Shown here in pieces: positions 8,064 through 15,928 of a DNA stretch of 36,771 nt. The notes beneath the pieces are model-generated. The model worked only from the letters and a program-made list of their open reading frames with translations. It searched no databases and was not told the origin of the DNA. The stretch comes from CAYLYM01 sp964387645 (GTDB lineage: Bacteria; Calditrichota; Calditrichia; RBG-13-44-9): contig CAYLYM010000025.1 in assembly GCA_964387645.1 (NCBI GenBank), positions 1 through 36,771 of the forward strand, written 5' to 3'. Positions within the stretch are counted from its first letter, which is position 1; each line of letters begins with the position of its first letter. Both the position numbers and the translations under genes were made by a program.

Positions 8064-8669
8064 ATGAAAAAGGTTTTATTGCTTGGTTTAATTTTTGTAA
8101 GTTTAGCTTTGGCTCTTACAGATGAGGAAATAAAAGAGGCCTATCACAAATCCTACAACTACGAAAAAATTGGCGATTACCGGAATGCTATTAAAGCCAT
8201 GATGCCCATATTTAAAGAATATCCGGATGGTTATACAGTGAATCTCCGGTTAGGGTGGTTGTATTATTTAAATGAGAATTATGCCAATTCCATTGAGCAT
8301 TATCAGAAAGCTATGGTGAAAGCCCCTTATTCTCTTGAAGCCAAATTGGGTTATACTTTACCACTTTTAGCCCAGGGAAAATTCGAACAGGTAGAAGCCG
8401 AAACATACCAGATTTTGAATATTGATTATTACAATTATTATGGTAATCTCCGACTGGCATATGTTTTAAGAATGCAAGGAAAATTGGAGATGGCCGAAAA
8501 AGTTGCGCTTAAAATGCTCACCGCCTATCCAACTGATGTCAGTTTTTTAACCGAATATGCATTGATTAAATTTGCTCAGGGTGAGAAAGAAACAGCCTTG
8601 AAAACTTTTATGGATGTACTAATTTTAGATCCAGAAAACGTAACAGCCAAAGAATATTTGAAAAAATAA
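8064..8669 (+). CDS. Exported TPR-repeat protein
   Basis: A 201-residue protein with an N-terminal signal peptide (MKKVLLLGLIFVSLALALT, likely cleaved near residue 18) followed by about four to five tetratricopeptide repeats; blocks such as EKIGDYRNAIKAMMPIFKEYP and LNENYANSIEHYQKAMVKAP are clear. TPRs act as protein-interaction scaffolds, here presumably in the periplasm. It lies 40 bases after the beta-barrel gene, with ribosome-binding site AGGAG before the ATG in a context almost identical to that of the barrel gene (CAGGAGAGTAG). It is probably the last gene of the PqqD/ATP-grasp cluster, because the next gene is about 220 bases away. Confidence 0.78.
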   Translation: MKKVLLLGLIFVSLALALTDEEIKEAYHKSYNYEKIGDYRNAIKAMMPIFKEYPDGYTVNLRLGWLYYLNENYANSIEHYQKAMVKAPYSLEAKLGYTLPLLAQGKFEQVEAETYQILNIDYYNYYGNLRLAYVLRMQGKLEMAEKVALKMLTAYPTDVSFLTEYALIKFAQGEKETALKTFMDVLILDPENVTAKEYLKK

Positions 8670-8888
8670 AAAATGCGTCTTGTCAAGAATTTCTAATTTT
8701 AAGGATGAAAGATTTATGAGAATAATATTTATTGTATGGATTTTATAGCTTTTCAACTAAATTGTACCTTTGAATTTTTGAGTTGATTAGAATCACTGAT
8801 ATTTTTTATTTATGCATTATATATAAAATTTTGAATTTTATTAACAAAAATTGTTCTTTTTCTTGAAAAATTTAATTAAAGATTAACC

Positions 8889-9869
8889 ATGGAAAAACAA
8901 CGAAAAATATTGGAAAAAATTTCATCATATCGTCAAAACATTGTTTTATTAACCGCAGTGAAAGAGGGACTCTTTGAGATATTTATGTTACAAAAAAAAC
9001 TGGATATTCAGAATGTGGCTCAGGGGCTAGGATGGACCGAAAGAGGTGCAGAAATATTGTTGAATGCTTTGGTTGCTCTGGGATATTTGGAAAAAAATTA
9101 TAGAAACTATCAAATCTCACCTTATTATCAGGATGTATTTACTGAAGAAAATTATCCATTTCTAAAACAACGTTTAATCCATCACTGGCGTTTGATGAGA
9201 CATTGGCAGCAATTAGATAAAGTTTTAAAAAGTGGAATTCCAATTAAAGAGGAATTAAAAAAAGAACGAGAGGAGAATATAAGGAATTTTATCCTGGCCA
9301 TGGCTCAGGGAGAAAAGCTAAATTTACCTATATTGTTAAATAAGGTATCCCTGGAAGGGTGTACTCATTTACTTGATGTGGGTGGTGGGCCGGGATTATT
9401 TTCCATTGGTTTTGTAGAAAAATACCCTGAATTGCAAGCCACAGTATTTGACCGGCCGGAGGTTGAAGCTATAGCTCGGAAGTTTTTTCAAAAATCTTCA
9501 GCAAAAAATCGACTACACTTTCGAGGCGGGAATTTCCTGTTCGATGATTTAGGTAGAGGTTACGATGTCGCACTGCTTTCCAGTATATTACATATTTACA
9601 GTCCCGAAGAAAATATATCACTATTGAAAAAAGTGTATGATGCACTGAAAGAGAGGGGGAAAATTATTATTCGAGAATTTTTCTTAGATAGAACAAAGAC
9701 CAGACCGGTTGACTCAGCGCTTTTCGCTGTAAATATGTTGGTCAATACAGAAAGAGGTAATGCTTACAGCACAGAGGAAATTCGTAATTGGTTGAAGATA
9801 GCTGGATTCCGAAAGAGCAGGAGGATTTGTCTGAGAGGACCTGTTGGACTAATGGAAGCCTTCAAATAA
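8889..9869 (+). CDS. SAM-dependent O-methyltransferase with winged-helix N-terminus
   Basis: A 326-residue methyltransferase resembling the O-methyltransferase family PF00891 (hydroxyneurosporene methyltransferase / caffeate OMT type). Residues about 1-85 form the dimerisation winged-helix part (VAQGLGWTERGAEILLNALVALGYL). The Rossmann domain has SAM motif I DVGGGPG at 163-169, an acidic residue at the end of strand 2 (D188 in FDRP), and ILHIYSPEEN carrying the histidine that in this family often acts as the catalytic base. The C-terminal FAVNMLVNTERGNAYSTEEIRNWLKIAGF is typical. The substrate is unknown. The gene stands alone between an approximately 220-base gap and a convergent metallo-hydrolase gene, with a weak ribosome-binding site. 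It could modify a product of the upstream cluster, but nothing in the sequence shows this. Confidence 0.82.
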   Translation: MEKQRKILEKISSYRQNIVLLTAVKEGLFEIFMLQKKLDIQNVAQGLGWTERGAEILLNALVALGYLEKNYRNYQISPYYQDVFTEENYPFLKQRLIHHWRLMRHWQQLDKVLKSGIPIKEELKKEREENIRNFILAMAQGEKLNLPILLNKVSLEGCTHLLDVGGGPGLFSIGFVEKYPELQATVFDRPEVEAIARKFFQKSSAKNRLHFRGGNFLFDDLGRGYDVALLSSILHIYSPEENISLLKKVYDALKERGKIIIREFFLDRTKTRPVDSALFAVNMLVNTERGNAYSTEEIRNWLKIAGFRKSRRICLRGPVGLMEAFK

Positions 9870-9918
9870 GTATCTGTTTTCAGTTAAGATCTTGTTAAAA
9901 TTATTTTTGCACCCTTGT

Positions 9919-10770
9919 TCAATTGTGAACAAATTTATCCATAATAAAAGTATCACCTACATTAAAAAGTAGTACTCGATCCTTAAAAACTCTAAAGAAC
10001 CGATCTATGGCCCGGAATCCGCAGCAATGGAGTGGGATTAAATAATCGGGCTGTAATTTAATTAAATTTTCCAAAATCTTTTCAATTTTCTCCTCTGATG
10101 CACGCTTTAAGTGCATTCCGCCTATAATAGCATGTATCCGATTCGCTTTTAATATCCGCATAGCATGTTTTATAGTATTGATCGGTCCAGAGTGGCTACA
10201 GCCTAAAAGTATTACCAGACCTTTTATTGTATGAATTATTAAAGCCATATCATCATGCAATTCATCGTGAATAAAACTTTCTAACACTTGTTCCTGGTAC
10301 GACTCATCGATGCGTTCGTAATAATTTAATCGTGGAATTTCTCCTGAAATCCACACATCAGGTAAAAGTTCTTTAGCCCTGGTCTTCAAATTGAATTGAA
10401 CCCCCAGATTTTCCAGTTCTGCCTTTTCCCATGGGACGCCTATATCCACCTTTTCTTCATCAATGATGTTAAATTTTTTGTTAAATAGATTAGGGTGACA
10501 AAATACTTTCAAGGGCCGGATTTGGGCTGCAAGCTCTTTTAATCCACCGGTATGATCATAATGGCCATGGCTGAGAAATACTGCTTTTAAGTCTGATAAG
10601 TTGATTCCTAAATTTATAGCATTATTTAGAAATACGCCGGTTTGTCCGGTATCAAAGAGGATTTTTCCATCAATAGTTTCAACTAGAATGGATAAACCTT
10701 GTTCACCCATTAGTCGGGGATTTTCTACACGATTCTCACATAAAACGGTAAGTTTTAATTGAGAAATCAT
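9919..10770 (-). CDS. MBL-fold metallo-hydrolase (MJ0301-like)
   Basis: A 283-residue metallo-beta-lactamase-fold enzyme. The zinc ligands are visible: HGHYDHTGG (H68, H70, D72, H73), GCSHSGPIN (H193), GGMHL and LHC (H248). The pattern, with a GCSHSG third motif and C-terminal GGMHL...PLHCCG, matches the group annotated as 7,8-dihydropterin-6-methyl-4-(beta-D-ribofuranosyl)-aminobenzene-5'-phosphate synthase-related hydrolases. In methanogens these relate to pterin chemistry; the bacterial role is unclear. The start at 10770 is well supported by GGGAGG about six bases upstream on the minus strand. It is divergent from a second MBL-fold gene. Confidence 0.82.
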   Translation of the reverse strand: MISQLKLTVLCENRVENPRLMGEQGLSILVETIDGKILFDTGQTGVFLNNAINLGINLSDLKAVFLSHGHYDHTGGLKELAAQIRPLKVFCHPNLFNKKFNIIDEEKVDIGVPWEKAELENLGVQFNLKTRAKELLPDVWISGEIPRLNYYERIDESYQEQVLESFIHDELHDDMALIIHTIKGLVILLGCSHSGPINTIKHAMRILKANRIHAIIGGMHLKRASEEKIEKILENLIKLQPDYLIPLHCCGFRAIDRFFRVFKDRVLLFNVGDTFIMDKFVHN

Positions 10771-10888
10771 GAAATACCTCCCAATTTTTTATCTTTTGTA
10801 TTTTACAAATTTTATTTTAATTTTCAAACTCTATTTCCTGCGGATTGCTAAAATTTGTAATATTAAACCCTTGTTGAAAAAGGTAAAA

Positions 10889-12262
10889 ATGATGGATAGT
10901 AGTCAAAACGATTTTCTGAACACTGAAGAAATATATTATTTAGCTTTAGGTGAAACTACAAGGATTGGCGCTTCGTCACATTATTTACGATTAGGAAGAT
11001 GGGGAATTATATTAGATACAGGAATTGATCCATGTCATCAAGGTGAAGAGGCACTTCCTCGTTTTGAACTTCTAAAAGAACATCCTGTCAACGCGATAAT
11101 AATTTCTCATGCTCATTTGGATCATTTAGGTGCCTTACCTGTTGCATTGCGTTATTTCCCTCAAGCTCGCATATATATGACTCCTCCAACAGCGGTTCTA
11201 AGCGAGATTTTATTATTCCACTATCTGAGAGTTCAAAATAGAAAAGCGGAAGAACAGTGGGAGCCTTATGTTCCTTTATATTCTGAAGCTGAAGTAGAAA
11301 ATCTGCTCTATCTCTTTCAAACATTTAAGTATAATTTCCCGTTTAGAATACATGGTTTTCAAGAGAGTAATATTGAGATTACTTTTTGGGATGCCGGGCA
11401 TATTTTAGGATCGGCAGGAATAGAAATACAATGGCGGGGAAGAAAAATTTTTTACACAGGAAATACCAAGAAGAGTTCACAATTTATTTTAAAGGGAGCA
11501 CGCTATCCCAGGCAAACAGATATTCTCATCACCGAAACAACCTATGGCGCCGATTGTAGAGCGTCTCGTATTAAAAAAAGTAATGAAGTTAAAAGGTTTG
11601 TGCAGTTCCTGAGTGAGCACATTCGCCTGGGAGGTTCTATTTTAATACCTGTTTTTGCCTTGGGCCGAACGCAAGAGATATTGATGCTTTTGCATCAATT
11701 AATCATGAAAAATAGATTGCCTGCTGTTCCCATTTATATAACAGGATTGGGAAAAGAAATTAACCGAATTTATGATAGGCAATTGCATAAGGTATATCCT
11801 GAGTATGACTGGAAAAGATTACAGACAATAACTTACAACTTGCTACGTGGACGTCGATTCCAGAAGCCAGCAATTATTTTAGCAACATCCGGGATGATGA
11901 TTCCCCGAACCCTTTCATATGAGATTGCTGCAGAGTTTTTAACGGAACGTCGAAATGGCATTGCGCTGGTGGGATGGGCTGATCCAGAGACACCTGGAGG
12001 AGCTTTAAGAGAGAAAAAAATAGAAGAAATCAAAATAATTTTTGGGGTAGATCAGATACTTTGTGGGATAGAAATGTTCTATTTTTCTGCTCATTCTCAT
12101 CGTGAGGAGTTATTGTCGATGATTGAGCAACTACGACCTGGTAAGATTATTTTATGTCATGGAGAATTAGAGGCTCAACTTTGGATTAGGTCTGCTATAG
12201 AAAATCGTTTTTTAAAATCGAAAATAATATTGCCTAAATCATTTCATTTTATTAAATTATAA
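10889..12262 (+). CDS. MBL-fold/beta-CASP family protein (CPSF/RNase-like) with altered motif 4
   Basis: A 457-residue metallo-beta-lactamase/beta-CASP protein of the RNA-processing exonuclease type (CPSF-73, RNase J relatives). Seen: HAHLDHLGALP (H74, H76, D78, H79), the third-motif histidine in AGHILGSAG (H171), beta-CASP motif A TETTYG, ALGRTQE, LATSGMM, and the C-terminal FSAHSHREELL (H402, H404) and LCHGE (H424). Motif 4, normally TGD with a bridging metal-ligand aspartate, reads YTGNTK (N192). I choose the ATG at 10889 (or 10892), which follows AAGG. The frame is open upstream to 10769, but that extension is hydrophobic, overlaps the divergent gene's start and lacks family similarity. 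An RNA-degrading role is the family expectation; catalytic competence is uncertain because of N192. Confidence 0.82.
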   Translation: MMDSSQNDFLNTEEIYYLALGETTRIGASSHYLRLGRWGIILDTGIDPCHQGEEALPRFELLKEHPVNAIIISHAHLDHLGALPVALRYFPQARIYMTPPTAVLSEILLFHYLRVQNRKAEEQWEPYVPLYSEAEVENLLYLFQTFKYNFPFRIHGFQESNIEITFWDAGHILGSAGIEIQWRGRKIFYTGNTKKSSQFILKGARYPRQTDILITETTYGADCRASRIKKSNEVKRFVQFLSEHIRLGGSILIPVFALGRTQEILMLLHQLIMKNRLPAVPIYITGLGKEINRIYDRQLHKVYPEYDWKRLQTITYNLLRGRRFQKPAIILATSGMMIPRTLSYEIAAEFLTERRNGIALVGWADPETPGGALREKKIEEIKIIFGVDQILCGIEMFYFSAHSHREELLSMIEQLRPGKIILCHGELEAQLWIRSAIENRFLKSKIILPKSFHFIKL

Positions 12263-12412
12263 ATAGTTATAATAATTATTGAGACAATTTTTTAAAATGA
12301 GAGAAGGACAAACAATAAATTTATTCTTGCAATAAACTTTTCATGTCTTTAAATTTATCTGCTTTAAAATAAATAAGTCATAAATTTTAGTGGGTGAAAT
12401 AGCTGTTCCGAT

Positions 12413-13738
12413 ATGTTTGAAGATCTGACGGCGAAGCTGGAATTGACGCTGAAAAAGATAAGAGGTCAGGGAAAACTTACAGAGAAAAATATCGCTGATT
12501 CTCTTAAGGATATACGACGGGCTCTCCTTGAGGCTGATGTTAACTATAAGGTGGTCAAGTCGTTTATCCAAAATGTTCAAGAAAAAGCTGTTGGTGAGGA
12601 GGTAATACGTAGTGTCACTCCTGGGCAGCAAATTGTTAAAATAGTTCATGATGAACTTGTCCAATTAATGGGGCGTTCTCACGTTGATTTAAAAATGGCC
12701 GGTATACCGCCGACCATTATTATGTTATCTGGTTTACAAGGGTCTGGTAAAACCACATTTGCTGCCAAGCTTTCCCTTTATTTACGGAAGAAGGGACGAC
12801 ATCCGATGATGGTTGCAGCAGATATTTATCGTCCTGCAGCTATCAATCAACTTCAAATATTGGGAAAAGGCTTGAATATTCCAGTATATACGGAAGATTC
12901 AGGAGATGCAGTAAGAATTTGTAAGAATTCAATTAACGCAGCCCGACAGCAAGGTTGTGATGTGCTTATTCTGGATACAGCGGGGCGGCTGCATATAGAT
13001 GAAGAAATGATGCAGGAATTGGAAAGGATCAAAGCGGAAGTAAAGCCGCACGAGATCCTATTCATTGCTGACGGCATGACTGGACAGGATGCCGTGAATG
13101 CAGCCAAACAATTTCTGGAACGGCTTGACTTTAGTGGTGTTGTTCTTACAAAAATGGATGGTGATGCACGAGGTGGAGCAGCCCTTTCCATAAGAGCGGT
13201 AACTGATCGTCCGATTAAGTTTATCAGCGCTGGTGAAAAACCAGATGCTATTGAAGTGTTTCATCCTGAGCGAATGGCTTCTCGAATTCTGGGTATGGGG
13301 GATGTGGTTTCTTTAGTAGAGCGTGCTCAGGAGGCAATTGATCTGGAAAAGGCGCGAAAATTAGAGAAAAAGTTAAGAAAAGAAGAATTTACCCTGGAAG
13401 ATTTTTATGAGCAGCTTCAACAAATCAAGAAAATGGGACCTTTGGAACATATCCTGGAGATGATACCTGGAATAGGTCGGCAAATAAGGAATGTTCCTTT
13501 TGATGACAAGGCTTTTGTCAGGGTGGAAGCAATTATCAATTCCATGACGCCTGAAGAGCGAAGGAAACCGCAAATTATTAATGGGAGTCGTAGGCGGCGG
13601 ATTGCGCTTGGTAGCGGAACGCGGGTCCAGGATGTTAATCAGTTGCTACGGCAATTCGAAGAAATGCGAAAAATGATCAAAAAGATGAAACGTGGTAAAT
13701 TTAAAGGTGCATTCAGTCCAGGTGCACTTCCTTTTTAG
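12413..13738 (+). CDS. ffh: Signal recognition particle GTPase
   Basis: Ffh, the protein subunit of the signal recognition particle, binds 4.5S RNA and signal sequences of nascent membrane proteins and delivers ribosomes to FtsY. The 441 residues show the N domain (about 1-95), the GTPase G domain with P-loop GLQGSGKTT (107-115), DTAGRLH and TKMDGDARGG, and the methionine-rich M domain (about 330-441) with GSGTRVQDVNQLLRQFEEMRKM, the RNA-binding region. Length is normal. No strong ribosome-binding site precedes the ATG at 12413, but the N-terminal MFEDLTAKLE is the standard family start. It is the first gene of the conserved ffh-rpsP-khpA-rimM-trmD-rplS operon. Confidence 0.97.
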   Translation: MFEDLTAKLELTLKKIRGQGKLTEKNIADSLKDIRRALLEADVNYKVVKSFIQNVQEKAVGEEVIRSVTPGQQIVKIVHDELVQLMGRSHVDLKMAGIPPTIIMLSGLQGSGKTTFAAKLSLYLRKKGRHPMMVAADIYRPAAINQLQILGKGLNIPVYTEDSGDAVRICKNSINAARQQGCDVLILDTAGRLHIDEEMMQELERIKAEVKPHEILFIADGMTGQDAVNAAKQFLERLDFSGVVLTKMDGDARGGAALSIRAVTDRPIKFISAGEKPDAIEVFHPERMASRILGMGDVVSLVERAQEAIDLEKARKLEKKLRKEEFTLEDFYEQLQQIKKMGPLEHILEMIPGIGRQIRNVPFDDKAFVRVEAIINSMTPEERRKPQIINGSRRRRIALGSGTRVQDVNQLLRQFEEMRKMIKKMKRGKFKGAFSPGALPF

Positions 13739-13773
13739 GTAGATGAAAGTTGAATAAAAATTGGAGGTAAAAT

Positions 13774-14301
13774 TTGGCAGTCAAACTCAGATTGCGACGT
13801 ATGGGACGGAAGAAACGTCCATTCTATCGGGTGATTGCAGCGGATTCTCGTGCTCCCCGTGATGGAAAGTTTATTGAGGAAATTGGTTATTATAATCCGC
13901 TTACTGATCCAGCAACTATTGAGATAAAGGAAGATCGTGCTCTGTATTGGCTGGGTGTTGGGGCCAAACCCACGCCGACAGTCAAAAGTTTGCTTCGTAA
14001 AAAAGGAATTATCTTAAAATTCCATTTGAAGAAGCAAGGGCTTCCTGAAGAGAAGATTGATGAAGAATTGAAAAAGTGGGAAGTCTTGCAGCTAGAGAAA
14101 CAACGCCGTCTTGAGGCTGCCAAAATGTTGGAAAAAGAAGCAGCAAAAAAGACGGAAACTGAGTCTCAGCCTGAGGTAGGTACTGAATCTACAACTACCG
14201 ACACATTGGTTGCTAAAACAGAGAGTGAAAATCCATCAGAAGAGATCAAGGCTGAGCAAGATAATTCAGTTGAACAGATTAATGAAGAAAAAACTGAATG
14301 A
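13774..14301 (+). CDS. rpsP: 30S ribosomal protein S16 with long acidic C-terminal tail
   Basis: Ribosomal protein S16 of the small subunit. The first roughly 85 residues (AVKLRLRRMGRKKRPFYRVIAADSRAPRDG and GYYNP...WLGVGAKPT) are unmistakable. The start codon is TTG at 13774, supported by GGAGG at 13763-13767 and by the conserved AVKLRL start. The protein is 175 residues, about twice the usual length for S16. The extension begins as a charged helix (EELKKWEVLQLEKQRRLEAAK) and ends as a low-complexity Glu/Thr/Ser-rich acidic tail. Extended S16 proteins exist in some FCB bacteria, so this may be lineage-typical. It is followed by khpA after 82 bases. Confidence 0.96.
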   Translation: MAVKLRLRRMGRKKRPFYRVIAADSRAPRDGKFIEEIGYYNPLTDPATIEIKEDRALYWLGVGAKPTPTVKSLLRKKGIILKFHLKKQGLPEEKIDEELKKWEVLQLEKQRRLEAAKMLEKEAAKKTETESQPEVGTESTTTDTLVAKTESENPSEEIKAEQDNSVEQINEEKTE

Positions 14302-14383
14302 GTGGTTGTAAAGCATTTAATCTGGAAGTTAGGCGATAGATGATTAGCACAATCAACTAATTTGTGTAAAGGAGGAAAAGGTA

Positions 14384-14614
14384 ATGAAAGAATTTGTCGA
14401 ATTCATCGCTAAGCATCTGGTGGATAAGCCTGAAGAAGTAAAGGTTACTGAAGTCGAAGGTGAGCGCGTTACGGTCTATGAGCTGCGAGTCGGTGATGGT
14501 GATTTGGGTAAAGTGATTGGTAAGCGAGGACAAACTGCCAAGGCAATACGAACACTGTTGAGTGCTGCTGCAGCTAAGATGGGAAAACGCGCTGTCCTGG
14601 AAATTTTGGAATAA
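14384..14614 (+). CDS. khpA: KH-domain RNA-binding protein
   Basis: A 76-residue single KH-domain protein of the KhpA (YlqC) family, a small RNA-binding protein that in Gram-positive species works with KhpB/EloR in control of cell division and RNA metabolism. The GXXG loop is visible in LGKVIGKRGQTAKAIRTLL. The ribosome-binding site AAAGGAGG precedes the ATG at 14384. Its position between rpsP and rimM is the classical one for this gene. Confidence 0.93.
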   Translation: MKEFVEFIAKHLVDKPEEVKVTEVEGERVTVYELRVGDGDLGKVIGKRGQTAKAIRTLLSAAAAKMGKRAVLEILE

Positions 14615-14646
14615 TAACTGCTTGAAAGGTCTTTGTATAAAAATTC

Positions 14647-14674
14647 GATTCGGAGGAATTTATGCCTCCGAATC
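14647..14674 (+). promoter_or_regulatory. Perfect hairpin enclosing the rimM ribosome-binding site and start codon
   Basis: GATTCGGAGG (14647-14656) is perfectly complementary to CCTCCGAATC (14665-14674), with the 8-base loop AATTTATG. The left arm contains the GGAGG Shine-Dalgarno sequence, and the loop ends with the ATG at 14662-14664. In mRNA this would hide the ribosome-binding site of rimM. It could be a translational control element for rimM, or a processing or attenuation hairpin between khpA and rimM. The following bases (TTTATTTTATG) are only loosely T-rich, so a terminator is less likely. Confidence 0.6.
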
Positions 14675-15195
14675 TTTATTTTATGAGCGAAGCGCCAGAA
14701 GAGTATATCTCGGTAGGAAAGATCGTTCGAGCCCATGGCATAGATGGATGGCTTGTTGTTCAGGTTTATTCCGGGCTCTCGGATCGTTTCGATAATGTAA
14801 AGGTAATATATTTTAGCGGATCTGCTGGTATAGAAGGAAAAATTCTATCCGGTGTTCAGCTAAAAGGGAATTTACTGATGATTCGGCTTAAAGGTGTGAA
14901 GAACAGGGAAGAAGCAAAAGCGTTCATCGGTAAAGAAATTTTATTACCGGAAACCCAACGGATAGAATTGCCCGAGAATACCTATTTTATTGATGATCTT
15001 ATTGGCATAGAAGTCATTGACGTTGATGGGAATTTTATTGGTATTCTTCAGGAAGTACTAGAAATGGGTGGGAACGATCTGTATGTGGTGCGAAAATCGG
15101 AAAAGGAAACGCTTATTCCGGCAGTTAGTGAGTTTATTAAAGAAGTCGATATCAGCGCTCGAAAAATGGTGGTTCGTTTGTGGGAAGGCATGTAA
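14662..15195 (+). CDS. rimM: Ribosome maturation factor RimM
   Basis: RimM assists maturation of the 30S subunit head, binding S19 and 16S rRNA. The protein shows the N-terminal beta-barrel domain start (YISVGKIVRAHGIDGWLVVQVYS), the middle segment RLKGVKNREEAKAFIGKEILLP, and the C-terminal PRC-barrel domain (YFIDDLIGIEVIDVDGNFIGILQEVLEMGGNDLYVV...LIPAV). The ATG at 14662 has GGAGG five bases upstream, giving 177 residues. An in-frame ATG at 14683 (MSEAPEEYISVG) gives a more usual N-terminus but has no ribosome-binding site. The 10-bp hairpin described separately encloses the first option. The stop codon overlaps the trmD start by one base. Confidence 0.94.
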   Translation: MPPNLYFMSEAPEEYISVGKIVRAHGIDGWLVVQVYSGLSDRFDNVKVIYFSGSAGIEGKILSGVQLKGNLLMIRLKGVKNREEAKAFIGKEILLPETQRIELPENTYFIDDLIGIEVIDVDGNFIGILQEVLEMGGNDLYVVRKSEKETLIPAVSEFIKEVDISARKMVVRLWEGM

Positions 15196-15905
15196 TGCGA
15201 ATTGATGTGATTACAGTTTTTCCTAAAATTATGCGCGATCCTTTAAATGAAAGTATATTAAAACAAGCCCGCAAACGAATTAACCTTGATGTGAATATAA
15301 TTGATTTAAGGGATTTTGCGCAGGATAAACACAGGACGGTGGATGACACACCTTACGGTGGTGGCCCGGGAATGATATTAAAACCTGAACCACTTTTTAG
15401 GGCGCTGGAATCAGTTTTATCTAATGAAGAAGAAAGAGAAAAGACAAGAGTTATATTTCCAACGCCGCAAGGTCAGTTGTTCGATCAAGAAATTGCTCAA
15501 GAATTGAGTAAGGTAGAACATCTGGTCTTTTTATGTGGACATTACAAAGCGGTTGATGAACGTGTTATTGAGACATGGGTAACCAATGAGATTTCCATAG
15601 GAGATTTTATTGTTTCGGGCGGAGAGATTCCGGCATTGTTAATGATTGACGCAATTGTTCGTTTGGTTCCCGGAGTTTTAGGAGATATCGAATCGGCGCG
15701 GACAGATTCTTTCCAGAATTACTTGCTGGATTGTCCTTATTATACTAGGCCGGAAAATTTCAGGGGGATGCGGGTTCCCGAAATTTTATTAAGTGGGCAT
15801 CATCAAAAAATTGAAGAATGGCGAATGAAACAAAGGGTTGAAAGAACGCGTTTACGTCGTCCAGATTTGTTTAAAAAATATTTAGAATTAAAAAACAGAG
15901 AATAA
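15195..15905 (+). CDS. trmD: tRNA (guanine-N1)-methyltransferase
   Basis: TrmD methylates G37 next to the anticodon of a subset of tRNAs, using SAM bound in a trefoil knot, and so prevents +1 frameshifting. The 236-residue protein shows FP near the N-terminus (RIDVITVFP), DDTPYGGGPGMILKPEP, the knot region LCGHYKAVDERV...EISIGDFIVSGGEIPALLMID, and GVLG...ARTDSF. The ATG at 15195 overlaps the rimM stop (TAATG), indicating translational coupling; the in-frame extension to 15180 is inside rimM and unlike the family start. Confidence 0.96.
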   Translation: MRIDVITVFPKIMRDPLNESILKQARKRINLDVNIIDLRDFAQDKHRTVDDTPYGGGPGMILKPEPLFRALESVLSNEEEREKTRVIFPTPQGQLFDQEIAQELSKVEHLVFLCGHYKAVDERVIETWVTNEISIGDFIVSGGEIPALLMIDAIVRLVPGVLGDIESARTDSFQNYLLDCPYYTRPENFRGMRVPEILLSGHHQKIEEWRMKQRVERTRLRRPDLFKKYLELKNRE

Positions 15906-15928
15906 AGATAGATAAGGAGGATAAAGAA

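Noticed and set aside
10769..10888. N-terminal extension of the beta-CASP protein to 10769
   Set aside because: It would start inside the divergent gene's start codon, has no ribosome-binding site and reads as a hydrophobic stretch absent from the family; the ATG at 10889/10892 follows AAGG.
12318..12342. Small hairpin TTTATT-cttgc-AATAAA before ffh as a terminator
   Set aside because: A 6-bp AT-only stem is expected by chance in this DNA.
12853..13573. Three long minus-strand frames opposite ffh
   Set aside because: Shadows of the strongly supported ffh gene, with no ribosome-binding sites.
14562..14795. Plus-strand frame spanning the khpA-rimM junction
   Set aside because: Out of frame with both well-supported genes and without protein-like signatures.
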